Positions 1 to 8,846 of a DNA stretch of 64,000 nt are shown one piece after another. This DNA comes from Flavobacterium agricola (lineage in GTDB: Bacteria > Bacteroidota > Bacteroidia > Flavobacteriales > Flavobacteriaceae), in contig NZ_CP081495.1 in the NCBI RefSeq assembly GCF_025919725.1, positions 992,001 through 1,056,000 of the forward strand, read 5' to 3'. The notes under the pieces were generated by a model. The model saw only the letters and a program-made list of their open reading frames with translations. It made no database searches and had not been told where the DNA came from. Position numbers and translations under genes: made by a program. Position 1 is the stretch's first letter. Each line of letters starts with the position of its first letter.

Positions 1-970
1 GTAATTGTGTGTATTTATATAAGGTATTTAATACAATGTTAGGCACTGCTTCACGTTTTAAAACGTAAACAATACGCATACCGTTACGATCGGATTCGTC
101 ACGAATGGTAGAAATACCTTCTATTTTTTTCTCGTTTACTAAATCGGCTGTTTTTTTAATCATTTCAGCCTTATTTACTTGGTACGGAATTTCAGTTACA
201 ACAATAGCTTCTTTACCATCAACTTCTTCAAACTGCGCTTTTGCACGCATTACCACTCTACCGCGACCTGTTTTAAAAGCTTCACGTACGCCTTCGTATC
301 CGTAAATAATTCCACCCGTTGGAAAATCAGGTGCTTTAATGTAGTTCATTAACTCATCAATAGTAATTTCATTATTATCGATGTAAGCCAATGTACCATC
401 AACCACTTCTACCAAGTTATGAGGTGCCATATTTGTTGCCATACCTACTGCAATACCCGATGCTCCGTTAACAAGCAAGTTTGGTATTTTGGTTGGCATA
501 ACTTTAGGCTCTTCTAAGGTATCGTCAAAGTTTAATTGAAAATCAACCGTTTCTTTATCTAAATCTGCTAAAATTTCTTCAGCAATTTTTTTCATTCTTG
601 CTTCTGTATAACGCATAGCAGCAGCGCTATCCCCGTCTACCGAACCAAAGTTACCTTGTCCATCAACCAACGTGTAACGTAAAGACCAATCTTGAGCCAT
701 ACGAACCATGGTATCATAAACCGAGCTATCTCCGTGCGGGTGGTACTTACCTAATACTTCCCCAACAATTCTAGCCGACTTTTTATGTGCTCTATTAGAT
801 AAAACCCCTAACTCATACATTCCGAAAAGAACCCTTCTGTGCACTGGTTTTAAACCATCTCTAACATCAGGTAGAGCTCTCGAAATGATTACAGACATAG
901 AATAATCTATGTAAGATGATTTCATTTCGTCTTCAATGTTAATAGATATTAACTTTTCTCCTTCAGACAT
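1..970 (-). CDS. gyrA: DNA gyrase subunit A (N-terminal part, runs off the window)
   Basis: This is the catalytic A subunit of DNA gyrase, which introduces negative supercoils. The reverse strand reads from ATG at 970 (MSEGEKLISI) through the DNA-cleavage core without interruption to the window edge; about 323 codons are present and the C-terminal part lies outside. The active-site tyrosine is at about residue 121 in the RYTEARM motif. The quinolone-resistance region reads HPHGDSSVYD (residues 77-86), so the residues equivalent to E. coli Ser83 and Asp87 are the sensitive type (Ser82, Asp86). It is divergent from clpC, with about 280 bp of AT-rich promoter DNA between them. Confidence 0.97.
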   Translation of the reverse strand, partial: MSEGEKLISINIEDEMKSSYIDYSMSVIISRALPDVRDGLKPVHRRVLFGMYELGVLSNRAHKKSARIVGEVLGKYHPHGDSSVYDTMVRMAQDWSLRYTLVDGQGNFGSVDGDSAAAMRYTEARMKKIAEEILADLDKETVDFQLNFDDTLEEPKVMPTKIPNLLVNGASGIAVGMATNMAPHNLVEVVDGTLAYIDNNEITIDELMNYIKAPDFPTGGIIYGYEGVREAFKTGRGRVVMRAKAQFEEVDGKEAIVVTEIPYQVNKAEMIKKTADLVNEKKIEGISTIRDESDRNGMRIVYVLKREAVPNIVLNTLYKYTQL

Positions 971-1249
971 ATTTATTTTATTAATTTATAATCTTTTTCT
1001 TAACGTGCTAATATACGTATTTTAACTTTATTTCACGTAATTCTTAAAACAAAAAAACACAAAAAAAGTTTCGCACTTGTGCACAATTTTTCTTGATTTT
1101 TAACGCTTTTATTTTTAAATCTCATATTTTTTTTGTCAATTAGCAAAAGTACAAAACATGACAAGTTAGCATTAAAACTTAAATTAACACTTTAGGTACG
1201 ATATTTGCGGCTTAAATTATTTACTAACAATTAAAATGTTAACTTACAG

Positions 1250-3796
1250 ATGGATGAAAATTTTTCAAGAACAGTAAAGAACATTATCACATATAGTAAA
1301 GAAGAAGCTTTACGCTTAGGACACGAATTTATTGGCACAGAACATATATTATTAGGAATTCTTAGAAACGGCAAAGGATCTGCAATTGATTTATTGCGAT
1401 CATTAAACATTGATTTAGCCGTTTTACGTAGAAAAATTGAAGGTGTTAATTTGTCTGAAGCCGAAAACGCCTTTACAAGTAGTAATGACAAAAAAAGCAT
1501 GTATTTAACACGCCAAGCTGAGCGTGCTTTAAAAACATCTTTATTAGAAGCAAAAACATTTCAGAGCCGAGAAATTAAATCGGTTCACTTGTTGCTTTGC
1601 ATTCTAAAAAATGAAAAAGACCCGATTACTAATTTATTTAACAACAGCTTTAATGTAGATTACGAACAAGCTAAGCAACTTTATAGCTCGCTTGAACATG
1701 ATAATGATACATTATTAGACACACCGCAAAACGATGCATTTGGCGACTCGGACAACGACGATCGCGATAATCCGTTTGCGCAAAATCCAAGCCAAACCAA
1801 CAAATCAAACAAAAAATCTAAAACTCCGGTTTTAGATAATTTTGGACGTGATTTAACCGAACTTGCTGAGCAAGGTAAATTAGACCCGGTAGTTGGTCGT
1901 GAAAAAGAAATTGAGCGCGTTTCTCAAATTTTATCGCGAAGAAAAAAGAACAATCCGTTGTTAATAGGTGAACCTGGGGTTGGTAAATCTGCCATTGCAG
2001 AAGGCTTAGCCTTACGCATTATTCAGAAAAAAGTTTCTAGAATATTGTTTAACAAACGCGTAGTAACTTTAGATTTAGCAAGCTTAGTTGCTGGAACAAA
2101 ATACCGTGGGCAGTTTGAAGAACGTATGAAAGCAGTAATGAATGAGTTAGAAAAAAACACAGACATTATTCTTTTTATAGATGAAATTCACACTATTGTT
2201 GGTGCTGGTGGTGCAACCGGATCGCTGGACGCATCTAACATGTTTAAACCAGCGTTAGCACGTGGTGAAATTCAATGCATTGGCGCAACAACATTAGATG
2301 AGTACCGCCAATATATTGAAAAAGACGGTGCTTTAGAGCGTCGTTTTCAAAAAGTAATTGTAGAACCAACCTCGGTTGAAGAAACCATTACGATTTTAAA
2401 TAATATTAAAGGTAAATACGAAGATCACCACAGCGTAACCTATACGCCAGAAGCTATTGAAGCTTGTGTTAAGCTTACCAATCGCTACATGACGGACCGT
2501 TTTTTACCTGACAAAGCAATTGATGCTTTAGACGAGGTAGGTTCTCGCGTGCATATTATTAACATTTCTGTACCAGAAGAAATTTTAACGTTAGAGAAAA
2601 ACCTAGAAGAAGTTCGTGCAGAAAAAGATGCTATGGTTAAAAAGCAAAAGTTTGAAGAAGCTGCAAAGCTTCGTGATGACGAACGTAATATTGAACGTAG
2701 TTTAGCCGTTGCTCAAGAAAAATGGGAATTAGAATCTAAAAATAACAGAATTACTGTAACCGAAGATAATGTTGCCGATGTAGTTTCTATGATGACCGGA
2801 ATTCCGGTAAATCGCGTAGCACAAACAGAAAGCAATAAACTAGCCCATTTACCTGATTTAATTAAAGGTAAGGTGATTGGCCAAGATGAAGCTGTTTTAA
2901 AAATCGCAAAATCAATTCAACGCAACAGAGCCGGGTTAAAAGATCCGAATAAACCTATCGGATCATTTATCTTTTTAGGCCAAACCGGAGTTGGTAAAAC
3001 GCAATTAGCTAAAGTTTTAGCTAAAGAACTTTTTGATTCTGAAGAAGCTTTGGTTCGAATTGACATGAGCGAATACATGGAGAAATTTGCAATTTCTAGA
3101 TTAGTTGGTGCACCTCCGGGCTATGTTGGTTACGAAGAAGGCGGACAATTAACCGAAAAAATAAGACGCAAACCATACGCAGTTTTATTGTTAGATGAAA
3201 TTGAAAAAGCGCATCCTGACGTATTTAACATGTTGTTACAAGTTTTAGACGACGGCCATTTAACCGATTCTTTAGGACGTAAAGTTGATTTTAGAAATAC
3301 AATCATTATCATGACATCAAACATTGGTGCACGTCAGTTAAAAGATTTTGGCACCGGCGTTGGTTTTGGTACAGCTGCAAAACAATCACAACAAGCTGAT
3401 ATAGAAAAAGGTGTGATTGAAAATGCTTTAAAGAAAGCATTTGCTCCAGAATTTTTAAACCGAATTGACGATGTAGTTGTATTTAATGCTTTAGAAAAAG
3501 AAGATATTAATAAAATTATTGATATTGAATTGCAAAAGCTTTATGCACGTATTGCAGATTTAGGTTATAGCTTAAAATTGTCTGACGCAGCAAAAGATTT
3601 TATTGCTGATAAAGGTTTTGACAAGCAATTTGGAGCAAGACCTTTAAAAAGAGCCATTCAGAAATACATTGAAGATGCTTTAGCTGAAAAAATAATTACT
3701 TCTAAGATTCAGACTGGCGACGAAATTTTAATGGAATTAGACGCAGAAAAAGAAGAATTAACTGTTGAAATCATAAAAGCGCAAGAAGCGAACTAA
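1250..3796 (+). CDS. clpC: ATP-dependent Clp protease ATP-binding subunit ClpC
   Basis: This is an AAA+ unfoldase (848 aa) that feeds substrates into ClpP. An N-terminal Clp repeat domain (about residues 1-145, with EALRLGHEFIGTEHILLG) is followed by a first AAA module (Walker A GEPGVGKS, Walker B LFIDEIH), a coiled-coil middle region with a UVR-like stretch (KFEEAAKLRDDE), and a second AAA module (Walker A GQTGVGKT). A VGFG tripeptide-loop region for ClpP docking lies near residue 705. Length and domain order are normal for ClpC. The ATG follows an A-rich leader, and a TATTTG-like -7 box lies near 1202-1207. It is monocistronic and ends in a strong terminator. Confidence 0.97.
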   Translation: MDENFSRTVKNIITYSKEEALRLGHEFIGTEHILLGILRNGKGSAIDLLRSLNIDLAVLRRKIEGVNLSEAENAFTSSNDKKSMYLTRQAERALKTSLLEAKTFQSREIKSVHLLLCILKNEKDPITNLFNNSFNVDYEQAKQLYSSLEHDNDTLLDTPQNDAFGDSDNDDRDNPFAQNPSQTNKSNKKSKTPVLDNFGRDLTELAEQGKLDPVVGREKEIERVSQILSRRKKNNPLLIGEPGVGKSAIAEGLALRIIQKKVSRILFNKRVVTLDLASLVAGTKYRGQFEERMKAVMNELEKNTDIILFIDEIHTIVGAGGATGSLDASNMFKPALARGEIQCIGATTLDEYRQYIEKDGALERRFQKVIVEPTSVEETITILNNIKGKYEDHHSVTYTPEAIEACVKLTNRYMTDRFLPDKAIDALDEVGSRVHIINISVPEEILTLEKNLEEVRAEKDAMVKKQKFEEAAKLRDDERNIERSLAVAQEKWELESKNNRITVTEDNVADVVSMMTGIPVNRVAQTESNKLAHLPDLIKGKVIGQDEAVLKIAKSIQRNRAGLKDPNKPIGSFIFLGQTGVGKTQLAKVLAKELFDSEEALVRIDMSEYMEKFAISRLVGAPPGYVGYEEGGQLTEKIRRKPYAVLLLDEIEKAHPDVFNMLLQVLDDGHLTDSLGRKVDFRNTIIIMTSNIGARQLKDFGTGVGFGTAAKQSQQADIEKGVIENALKKAFAPEFLNRIDDVVVFNALEKEDINKIIDIELQKLYARIADLGYSLKLSDAAKDFIADKGFDKQFGARPLKRAIQKYIEDALAEKIITSKIQTGDEILMELDAEKEELTVEIIKAQEAN

Positions 3797-3800
3797 TAAA

Positions 3801-3828
3801 AAAAGCGAAACCAAAGGGTTTCGCTTTT
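3801..3828. terminator. Bidirectional intrinsic terminator between clpC and hutH
   Basis: A perfect 12-bp stem (AAAAGCGAAACC pairing with GGTTTCGCTTTT) with a 4-nt loop is bordered by A- and T-runs. It sits between two convergent genes, so it can stop transcripts from both sides. Confidence 0.9.
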
Positions 3829-3850
3829 TTGTTTTATATCTAAATCTAGC

Positions 3851-5359
3851 TTAAAAACTTTCGTCTAAATCTACATCCATTGCATGTAAAAAATGAATGG
3901 CTTTTTCAATATCATAATGTAAAACGCGATCGTTTTCTACTAAAGGCACATCCGTTCTAAATAATTTTACAAAACTTTCAATAAATTCTGACGATTGTAA
4001 CGGACGTCTGAATTCTAAAGCTTGCGAAGCATTCATCAATTCAATAGCTAAAATACGAACTAAGTTTTCTAGTATTTTGTAACATTTGGTTGCTGCGTTT
4101 GCTCCCATGCTAACATGATCTTCTTGTCCGTTACTCGAAACAATACTATCAACAGATGCTGGAGTTGCCAATTGTTTGTTTTGACTTACAATGCTTGCTG
4201 CTGTATATTGCGGAATCATAAACCCAGAATTTAATCCCGGATTGTTTACTAAAAATGCTGGCAAACCACGTAAACCCGAAATTAATTGGTAGGTTCTGCG
4301 TTCTGAAATACTACCTAATTCTGCCAAAGCGATGCCTAAAAAATCTAAAGCTAAAGCCAAAGGTTGCCCATGAAAGTTTCCGCCAGAAAGCACCTGATCA
4401 TCACCCACAAAAACATTTGGGTTATCGGTAACCGAATTAATTTCAGTTTTAAAAACTTTTAATGCATAATCAATAGCATCTTTACTTGCTCCGTGAACTT
4501 GCGGCATACAACGGAAAGAATATGGATCTTGAACATTTTCTTTAGGTTGCTCAATCAATTCACTACCGTCAAGAAAATCTAAAATACGGCTTGCTGTAAC
4601 AACTTGCCCTTTATGCGGACGGATTAGATGAATCATTTCATTAAACGGATCTTTACGACCATCAAACGCTTCTAACGAAATGGTTCCGATTAAATCGGCT
4701 AAATAAGCAATTTTACGTGCTTTAATCAATATTGAAACACCATAAGCGCTCATAAACTGCGTACCGTTTAATAAAGCTAAACCTTCTTTAGATGCTAATT
4801 TTATAGGTTCTAAACCAAGTTTTTCTAAAACTTTATCGGCTGGTTGGCGGTAACCGTCGTAAAAAACTTCGCCCTCGCCAATTAAAGGTAAACTTAAGTG
4901 CGCTAAAGGAGCTAAATCGCCCGAAGCACCTAACGAACCTTGTTGGTAAACAACCGGAATTACCTCGTGGTTATAAAAATCAACCAAACGTTGTACGGTA
5001 ACCAATTGCACACCCGAAAAACCGTAAATTAACGATTGTATTTTAAGCAACAACATTACTTTCACAATTTCTTCGGGCACCAAATCGCCGGTTCCACAAG
5101 CGTGAGATTTTACAATGTTTTCTTGTAAAAGGCTTAAGTTTTCGTTCGAAATTTTTACGTTACATAAAGACCCAAAGCCCGTATTTATACCATAAATAGG
5201 TTCTTTTTGGGTTTGCATCTTATGATCTAAATAATTGCGGCATTTTTCGATATTAACAATAGCATCTTGCGACAATTCTAATTTTTTGTTTTCTGCTATT
5301 ATAGCAGCAACATCATCTATGCTTAAAGTTTCGGTACTTAAATAATGTACGGATTCCAT
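3851..5359 (-). CDS. hutH: Histidine ammonia-lyase
   Basis: This enzyme deaminates L-histidine to urocanate, the first step of histidine breakdown. At 502 aa it has normal length. The Ala-Ser-Gly triad that cyclises to the MIO prosthetic group is visible in GSLGASGDLAPLAH. The YGINTGFGSL motif carries the catalytic tyrosine. The substrate-selectivity pair is Ser-His (NIVKSHACG), as in histidine lyases rather than phenylalanine or tyrosine lyases. No other hut genes lie beside it, so urocanate processing must be encoded elsewhere. It converges on clpC across a shared terminator. Confidence 0.93.
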   Translation of the reverse strand: MESVHYLSTETLSIDDVAAIIAENKKLELSQDAIVNIEKCRNYLDHKMQTQKEPIYGINTGFGSLCNVKISNENLSLLQENIVKSHACGTGDLVPEEIVKVMLLLKIQSLIYGFSGVQLVTVQRLVDFYNHEVIPVVYQQGSLGASGDLAPLAHLSLPLIGEGEVFYDGYRQPADKVLEKLGLEPIKLASKEGLALLNGTQFMSAYGVSILIKARKIAYLADLIGTISLEAFDGRKDPFNEMIHLIRPHKGQVVTASRILDFLDGSELIEQPKENVQDPYSFRCMPQVHGASKDAIDYALKVFKTEINSVTDNPNVFVGDDQVLSGGNFHGQPLALALDFLGIALAELGSISERRTYQLISGLRGLPAFLVNNPGLNSGFMIPQYTAASIVSQNKQLATPASVDSIVSSNGQEDHVSMGANAATKCYKILENLVRILAIELMNASQALEFRRPLQSSEFIESFVKLFRTDVPLVENDRVLHYDIEKAIHFLHAMDVDLDESF

Positions 5360-5582
5360 GATCTATTTTTTATCAAAAATGGGTATTAATAATATTATTT
5401 GCAAATTTTAACCCGAACAAAATACTTAAAATAATGCTAAAACAATTCAATCAATAAAGAAAAACAATATGAAATACGTTGTTTGTACTTTGCAGGATAT
5501 CTGCATTTAAAATTTTAAAAATTGAAAAAATTACGCTATTTTAGCCTATATTTTTAGAACATAAAAAACAACACATAAAATC

Positions 5583-6665
5583 ATGAAAAACATAGCTTTA
5601 ACACACATTCATGAACAATTAGGAGCAAAAATGGTTCCTTATGCTGGGTTTAATATGCCCGTACAATATGAAGGAGTAAATGCAGAACATGAAACCGTTC
5701 GTAATGGTGTGGGTGTTTTCGACGTTTCTCACATGGGAGAATTCTTTTTAAAAGGAGAAAACGCGTTAGCACTTATTCAAAAAGTTACTACTAACGATGC
5801 ATCTAAAATTGCTATTGGTAAAGCTCAATATTCTTGTTTACCAAACTTAACAGGCGGAATTGTAGACGATTTAATTGTTTACCGCATGGCAGAAAACGAA
5901 TATTTATTAGTAGTTAATGCATCAAATATTGAAAAAGATTGGAATTGGATTTCTCAGTTTAACGATTTTGGTGTTGAAATGACAAATGCTTCTGATCAAT
6001 ATTCATTATTCGCAATTCAAGGTCCTAAAGCTGCTGAAGCTATGCAACCTTTAACTAATGTAGATTTAACCAATTTACCTTTTTATTCGTTTGAAGTTGG
6101 TACTTTTGCTGGAGTTGACAACGTAATTATTTCTGCAACAGGATATACAGGTTCTGGAGGTTTTGAAATTTATTTTAAAAATGAAGATGCTGAAACTATT
6201 TGGAATAAAGTTTTTGAAGCTGGAAAAGCTTTTGACATTAAACCTATTGGATTAGCTGCACGCGATACATTACGTTTAGAAATGGGCTTTTGCTTGTACG
6301 GAAATGATATTGACGAAACAACTTCTCCGTTAGAAGCTGGTTTAGGTTGGATTACTAAGTTTGATAAAGAATTTACAAACTCTGAAAACCTTAAAAAAGA
6401 AAAAGAAAACGGTCCGAAACGCAAGCTAATTGGTTTTGAATTATTGGATCGCGGTATTCCACGTCATGGCTACGAAATTGTTGATGCAAACGGAAATGTA
6501 ATCGGTCACGTAACTTCAGGAACTCAGGCACCTTCATTAAATAAAGGAATTGGTTTAGGCTACGTTACTACAGAAAATGCTAAAGTTGATACAGATATTT
6601 TTATTCGCATTCGTAAAAACGATGTACCAGCAAAAATTGTTAAAACACCTTTTTATAAAAAATAA
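5583..6665 (+). CDS. gcvT: Glycine cleavage system T protein (aminomethyltransferase)
   Basis: This is the T protein of the glycine cleavage complex. It moves the methylene group from the aminomethyl-lipoyl H protein to tetrahydrofolate and releases ammonia. The 360-aa product has the family's start (LGAKMVPYAGFNMPVQYEG), the conserved VFDVSHMGE segment, the folate-binding DDLIVYR region and the GYTGSGGFEIY motif, all intact. It is a single-gene unit between hutH and the YebC-family gene, and is closed by a perfect palindromic terminator. gcvP and gcvH are not nearby. Confidence 0.96.
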   Translation: MKNIALTHIHEQLGAKMVPYAGFNMPVQYEGVNAEHETVRNGVGVFDVSHMGEFFLKGENALALIQKVTTNDASKIAIGKAQYSCLPNLTGGIVDDLIVYRMAENEYLLVVNASNIEKDWNWISQFNDFGVEMTNASDQYSLFAIQGPKAAEAMQPLTNVDLTNLPFYSFEVGTFAGVDNVIISATGYTGSGGFEIYFKNEDAETIWNKVFEAGKAFDIKPIGLAARDTLRLEMGFCLYGNDIDETTSPLEAGLGWITKFDKEFTNSENLKKEKENGPKRKLIGFELLDRGIPRHGYEIVDANGNVIGHVTSGTQAPSLNKGIGLGYVTTENAKVDTDIFIRIRKNDVPAKIVKTPFYKK

Positions 6666-6670
6666 TTACC

Positions 6671-6702
6671 AACTAAGAGTTTCTGTACAGAAACTCTTAG
6701 TT
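6671..6702 (+). terminator. Intrinsic terminator after gcvT
   Basis: A 32-nt perfect palindrome (stem AACTAAGAGTTTCTG) starts 5 nt after the gcvT stop and runs into eight T residues. Confidence 0.92.
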
Positions 6703-6705
6703 TTT

Positions 6706-6737
6706 TTTGATTAACAGAATAAGTTATTTTATTTTTG
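6706..6737 (+). promoter_or_regulatory. Bacteroidetes-type promoter for the YebC-family gene
   Basis: A TTTG at 6706-6709 is followed after 20 nt by TATTTTTG at 6730-6737, matching the TTTG/TAnnTTTG pattern of Bacteroidetes primary sigma promoters. The ATG is 38 nt downstream. The -33 element overlaps the T-tract of the preceding terminator. Confidence 0.6.
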
Positions 6738-6775
6738 CAATCAAGTTATTTTGACTTTTAAAACATACATATTTT

Positions 6776-7498
6776 ATGGGAAGAGCGTTCGAATTTAGAA
6801 AAGCTAGAAAAATGAAACGTTGGGCTGCTATGGCTAAAACGTTTACACGCATTGGTAAAGATATTGTAATTGCCGTAAAAGAAGGGGGACCTCATCCAGA
6901 ATCTAACGCACGTTTAAGAGCTGTAATGCAAAATGCAAAAGCAGCAAACATGCCTAAAGAAAACATTGAAAGAGCGATTAAAAAAGCTACCGAAAAAGAT
7001 ACTGCTAATTATAAAGAAGTTTTGTTTGAAGGTTATGCACCTCACGGAATTGCAATTTTAGTTGAATGTGCTACTGACAACAACAACCGTACGGTTGCAA
7101 ATATTAGAAGTTATTTTAATAAATGTAACGGTACATTTGGTACACAAGGTTCGGTTGAATTTATGTTTGACCATACCTGTAACTTTAGAATTGCGGCTGA
7201 AGGACGTGATGTAGAAGAACTTGAGTTAGAAATGATTGATTTTGGTGTAGAAGAAATTTTTGTTGACGAAGATGGTATTTTAATGTACGCTCCGTTTGAA
7301 AGTTTTGGTGCAATTCAGAAAGAATTAGAAGGTCGTGAAATTGAAATTCTATCTTCTGGCTTTGAAAGAATTCCACAAATTACTAAAGAATTAACTGCTG
7401 AAGAAGCTGCTGATGTTGAAAAGCTTTTAGAAAAAATTGAAGAAGATGATGACGTGATGAACGTATATCATACCATGCAAGAATCTTCTGAAGAATAA
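6776..7498 (+). CDS. YebC/PmpR (TACO1) family regulatory protein
   Basis: This is a 240-aa member of the YebC/TACO1 family, cytosolic proteins described as DNA-binding regulators and, more recently, as ribosome-associated factors. The family signature is clear: MGRAFEFRKARKMKRW at the start, FTRIGKDIVIAVKEGG, then NMPKENIERAIKKA and the EGYAPHGIAILVE core. The acidic C-terminus (EEDDDVMNVYHTM) is typical. It has its own promoter and terminator. The molecular role in this organism cannot be fixed from sequence. Confidence 0.93.
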   Translation: MGRAFEFRKARKMKRWAAMAKTFTRIGKDIVIAVKEGGPHPESNARLRAVMQNAKAANMPKENIERAIKKATEKDTANYKEVLFEGYAPHGIAILVECATDNNNRTVANIRSYFNKCNGTFGTQGSVEFMFDHTCNFRIAAEGRDVEELELEMIDFGVEEIFVDEDGILMYAPFESFGAIQKELEGREIEILSSGFERIPQITKELTAEEAADVEKLLEKIEEDDDVMNVYHTMQESSEE

Positions 7499-7502
7499 AA
7501 TA

Positions 7503-7530
7503 AAAAACTTAACCTACCGGTTAAGTTTTT
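7503..7530 (+). terminator. Intrinsic terminator after the YebC-family gene
   Basis: A 12-bp perfect stem (AAAAACTTAACC with GGTTAAGTTTTT) with a 4-nt loop, starting 4 nt after the stop codon, followed by T residues. Confidence 0.9.
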
Positions 7531-7577
7531 TTGTTTAAGTTAAAACCTACTTTATTATCCGCTTATAAAAATTTTAG

Positions 7578-7585
7578 TATTTTTG
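7578..7585 (+). promoter_or_regulatory. Probable -7 box for the LETM1-related gene
   Basis: TATTTTTG followed by CA, 25 nt ahead of the ATG at 7611, matches the Bacteroidetes -7 consensus. No clear TTTG -33 element was seen at the usual distance. Confidence 0.45.
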
Positions 7586-7610
7586 CACAACTTGTAATAA
7601 AATACAAATA

Positions 7611-8837
7611 ATGAATATTAACCCATCTGCCAATGGTTGGATTGCTAAATATTTTGCAACAAATGCCAACAATCCGGCTGCGCATCTTAGTGATATAGCG
7701 CTGCATCAAACCATTCGTAATTCAGGATTTATTTACGGTTATACGCTAAATTTATTCAATTTAGAACATTTAAGTTTAAAAGGTTTAACTAACGAAGAGC
7801 TAACCAAGCTTGCTTTGCTGCATAACTTGTATTTGCTTTATTTTAAACTAGAACCAAACGGATCTGTTGATGCGTTTGTGCAGAAACTTTTAGAATTTTA
7901 TACCCAGATTCACCCCACTCCAAAAAGTTTTTTAAATCGATTTTTACCGGAAGAAAAAAACAGCATCAAATTAGAAAAAATTATTGCTTTGAGGGTGGCA
8001 ACTAATCATAATTTTTTCACCAAATCTTTTTCACATCTTATTACAAATGCTTTTTTATATATAGATGTTTTAGCGTTTAGAAAGTATTTATTACACGCCA
8101 TTAATCCTTTAAAATATATTGAAAAGATCGAAAAGGTTGTAACCAAAATTGCGTACCAAACCTTAGCTATTAAAACAGAAAAAAGTAAATACGACGAGCT
8201 CTTTATTAAGTTGTTTGACAGCTCGATGCGAACCATAAAAATAAATACTGAAGAACAACAAATTGAGATTAACTTGGCTTATTTTGATTCTGTTTTAGAA
8301 CGCAATTATTTTTTAGATATTGCTTGCATGGCCGTTTGGAGTGATGCAAAAATGGAAACCGATGAATTGGCTTTTATACAAAGTTTTGCGCAATATTTAG
8401 AAATAAATAAAACGCAGGCGACCGAAGCTTTAGACAGTATTTTTTATTTTATAACCAACTACAAAGACAAAATTCCGTATTTTAATTACAGCAATCCGGT
8501 AAAACATTTTTACGATCATACCTCATTAACGGTAATGAACTTAATTGTTCGTAATAAAAACAGATTGGTTAAAGAAATTATGGCCAGTGGTGAATTGGTA
8601 AAATTATTAGCAGCTTCAACCCAACGCAATTTAAATAATACGGAACGAAAAAAAGTAAAAAAACAATTAATAGAAATTTGTAAAACCATTCCGTCGTTGG
8701 CCATTTTTGCTTTGCCGGGCGGTAGTTTGTTGCTTCCTATTTTAATTAAGTTTGTACCTACTTTTTTACCAGCATCTTTTAATGAAAATTTAGATGTTTT
8801 AGACACCGAACTTCCTGCTGATGAAACTAAAAAGTAA
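7611..8837 (+). CDS. LETM1-related protein
   Basis: This 408-aa protein has no signal peptide. Its C-terminal third carries a LETM1-like segment: a basic helix (NLNNTERKKVKKQLIEICKT) followed by a hydrophobic stretch with LPGGSLLLPILIKFVPTFLPASF-like spacing at about residues 365-393. This resembles the mitochondrial LETM1 membrane segment ending in LPSTF. A TerB-like acidic helical region (CMAVWSDAKMETDELAFIQSF) lies at about residues 240-270. Bacteroidetes homologues are annotated as LETM1-related biofilm-associated proteins. Ion transport has not been shown for them, so the role is open. Confidence 0.75.
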   Translation: MNINPSANGWIAKYFATNANNPAAHLSDIALHQTIRNSGFIYGYTLNLFNLEHLSLKGLTNEELTKLALLHNLYLLYFKLEPNGSVDAFVQKLLEFYTQIHPTPKSFLNRFLPEEKNSIKLEKIIALRVATNHNFFTKSFSHLITNAFLYIDVLAFRKYLLHAINPLKYIEKIEKVVTKIAYQTLAIKTEKSKYDELFIKLFDSSMRTIKINTEEQQIEINLAYFDSVLERNYFLDIACMAVWSDAKMETDELAFIQSFAQYLEINKTQATEALDSIFYFITNYKDKIPYFNYSNPVKHFYDHTSLTVMNLIVRNKNRLVKEIMASGELVKLLAASTQRNLNNTERKKVKKQLIEICKTIPSLAIFALPGGSLLLPILIKFVPTFLPASFNENLDVLDTELPADETKK

Positions 8838-8846
8838 TTAATTTAG

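Noticed and set aside
1..970. Fluoroquinolone-resistance mutation in gyrA
   Set aside because: The positions equivalent to Ser83 and Asp87 carry the sensitive residues.
3851..5359. Phenylalanine or tyrosine ammonia-lyase
   Set aside because: The selectivity pair is Ser-His, as in histidine lyases, and length fits HutH.
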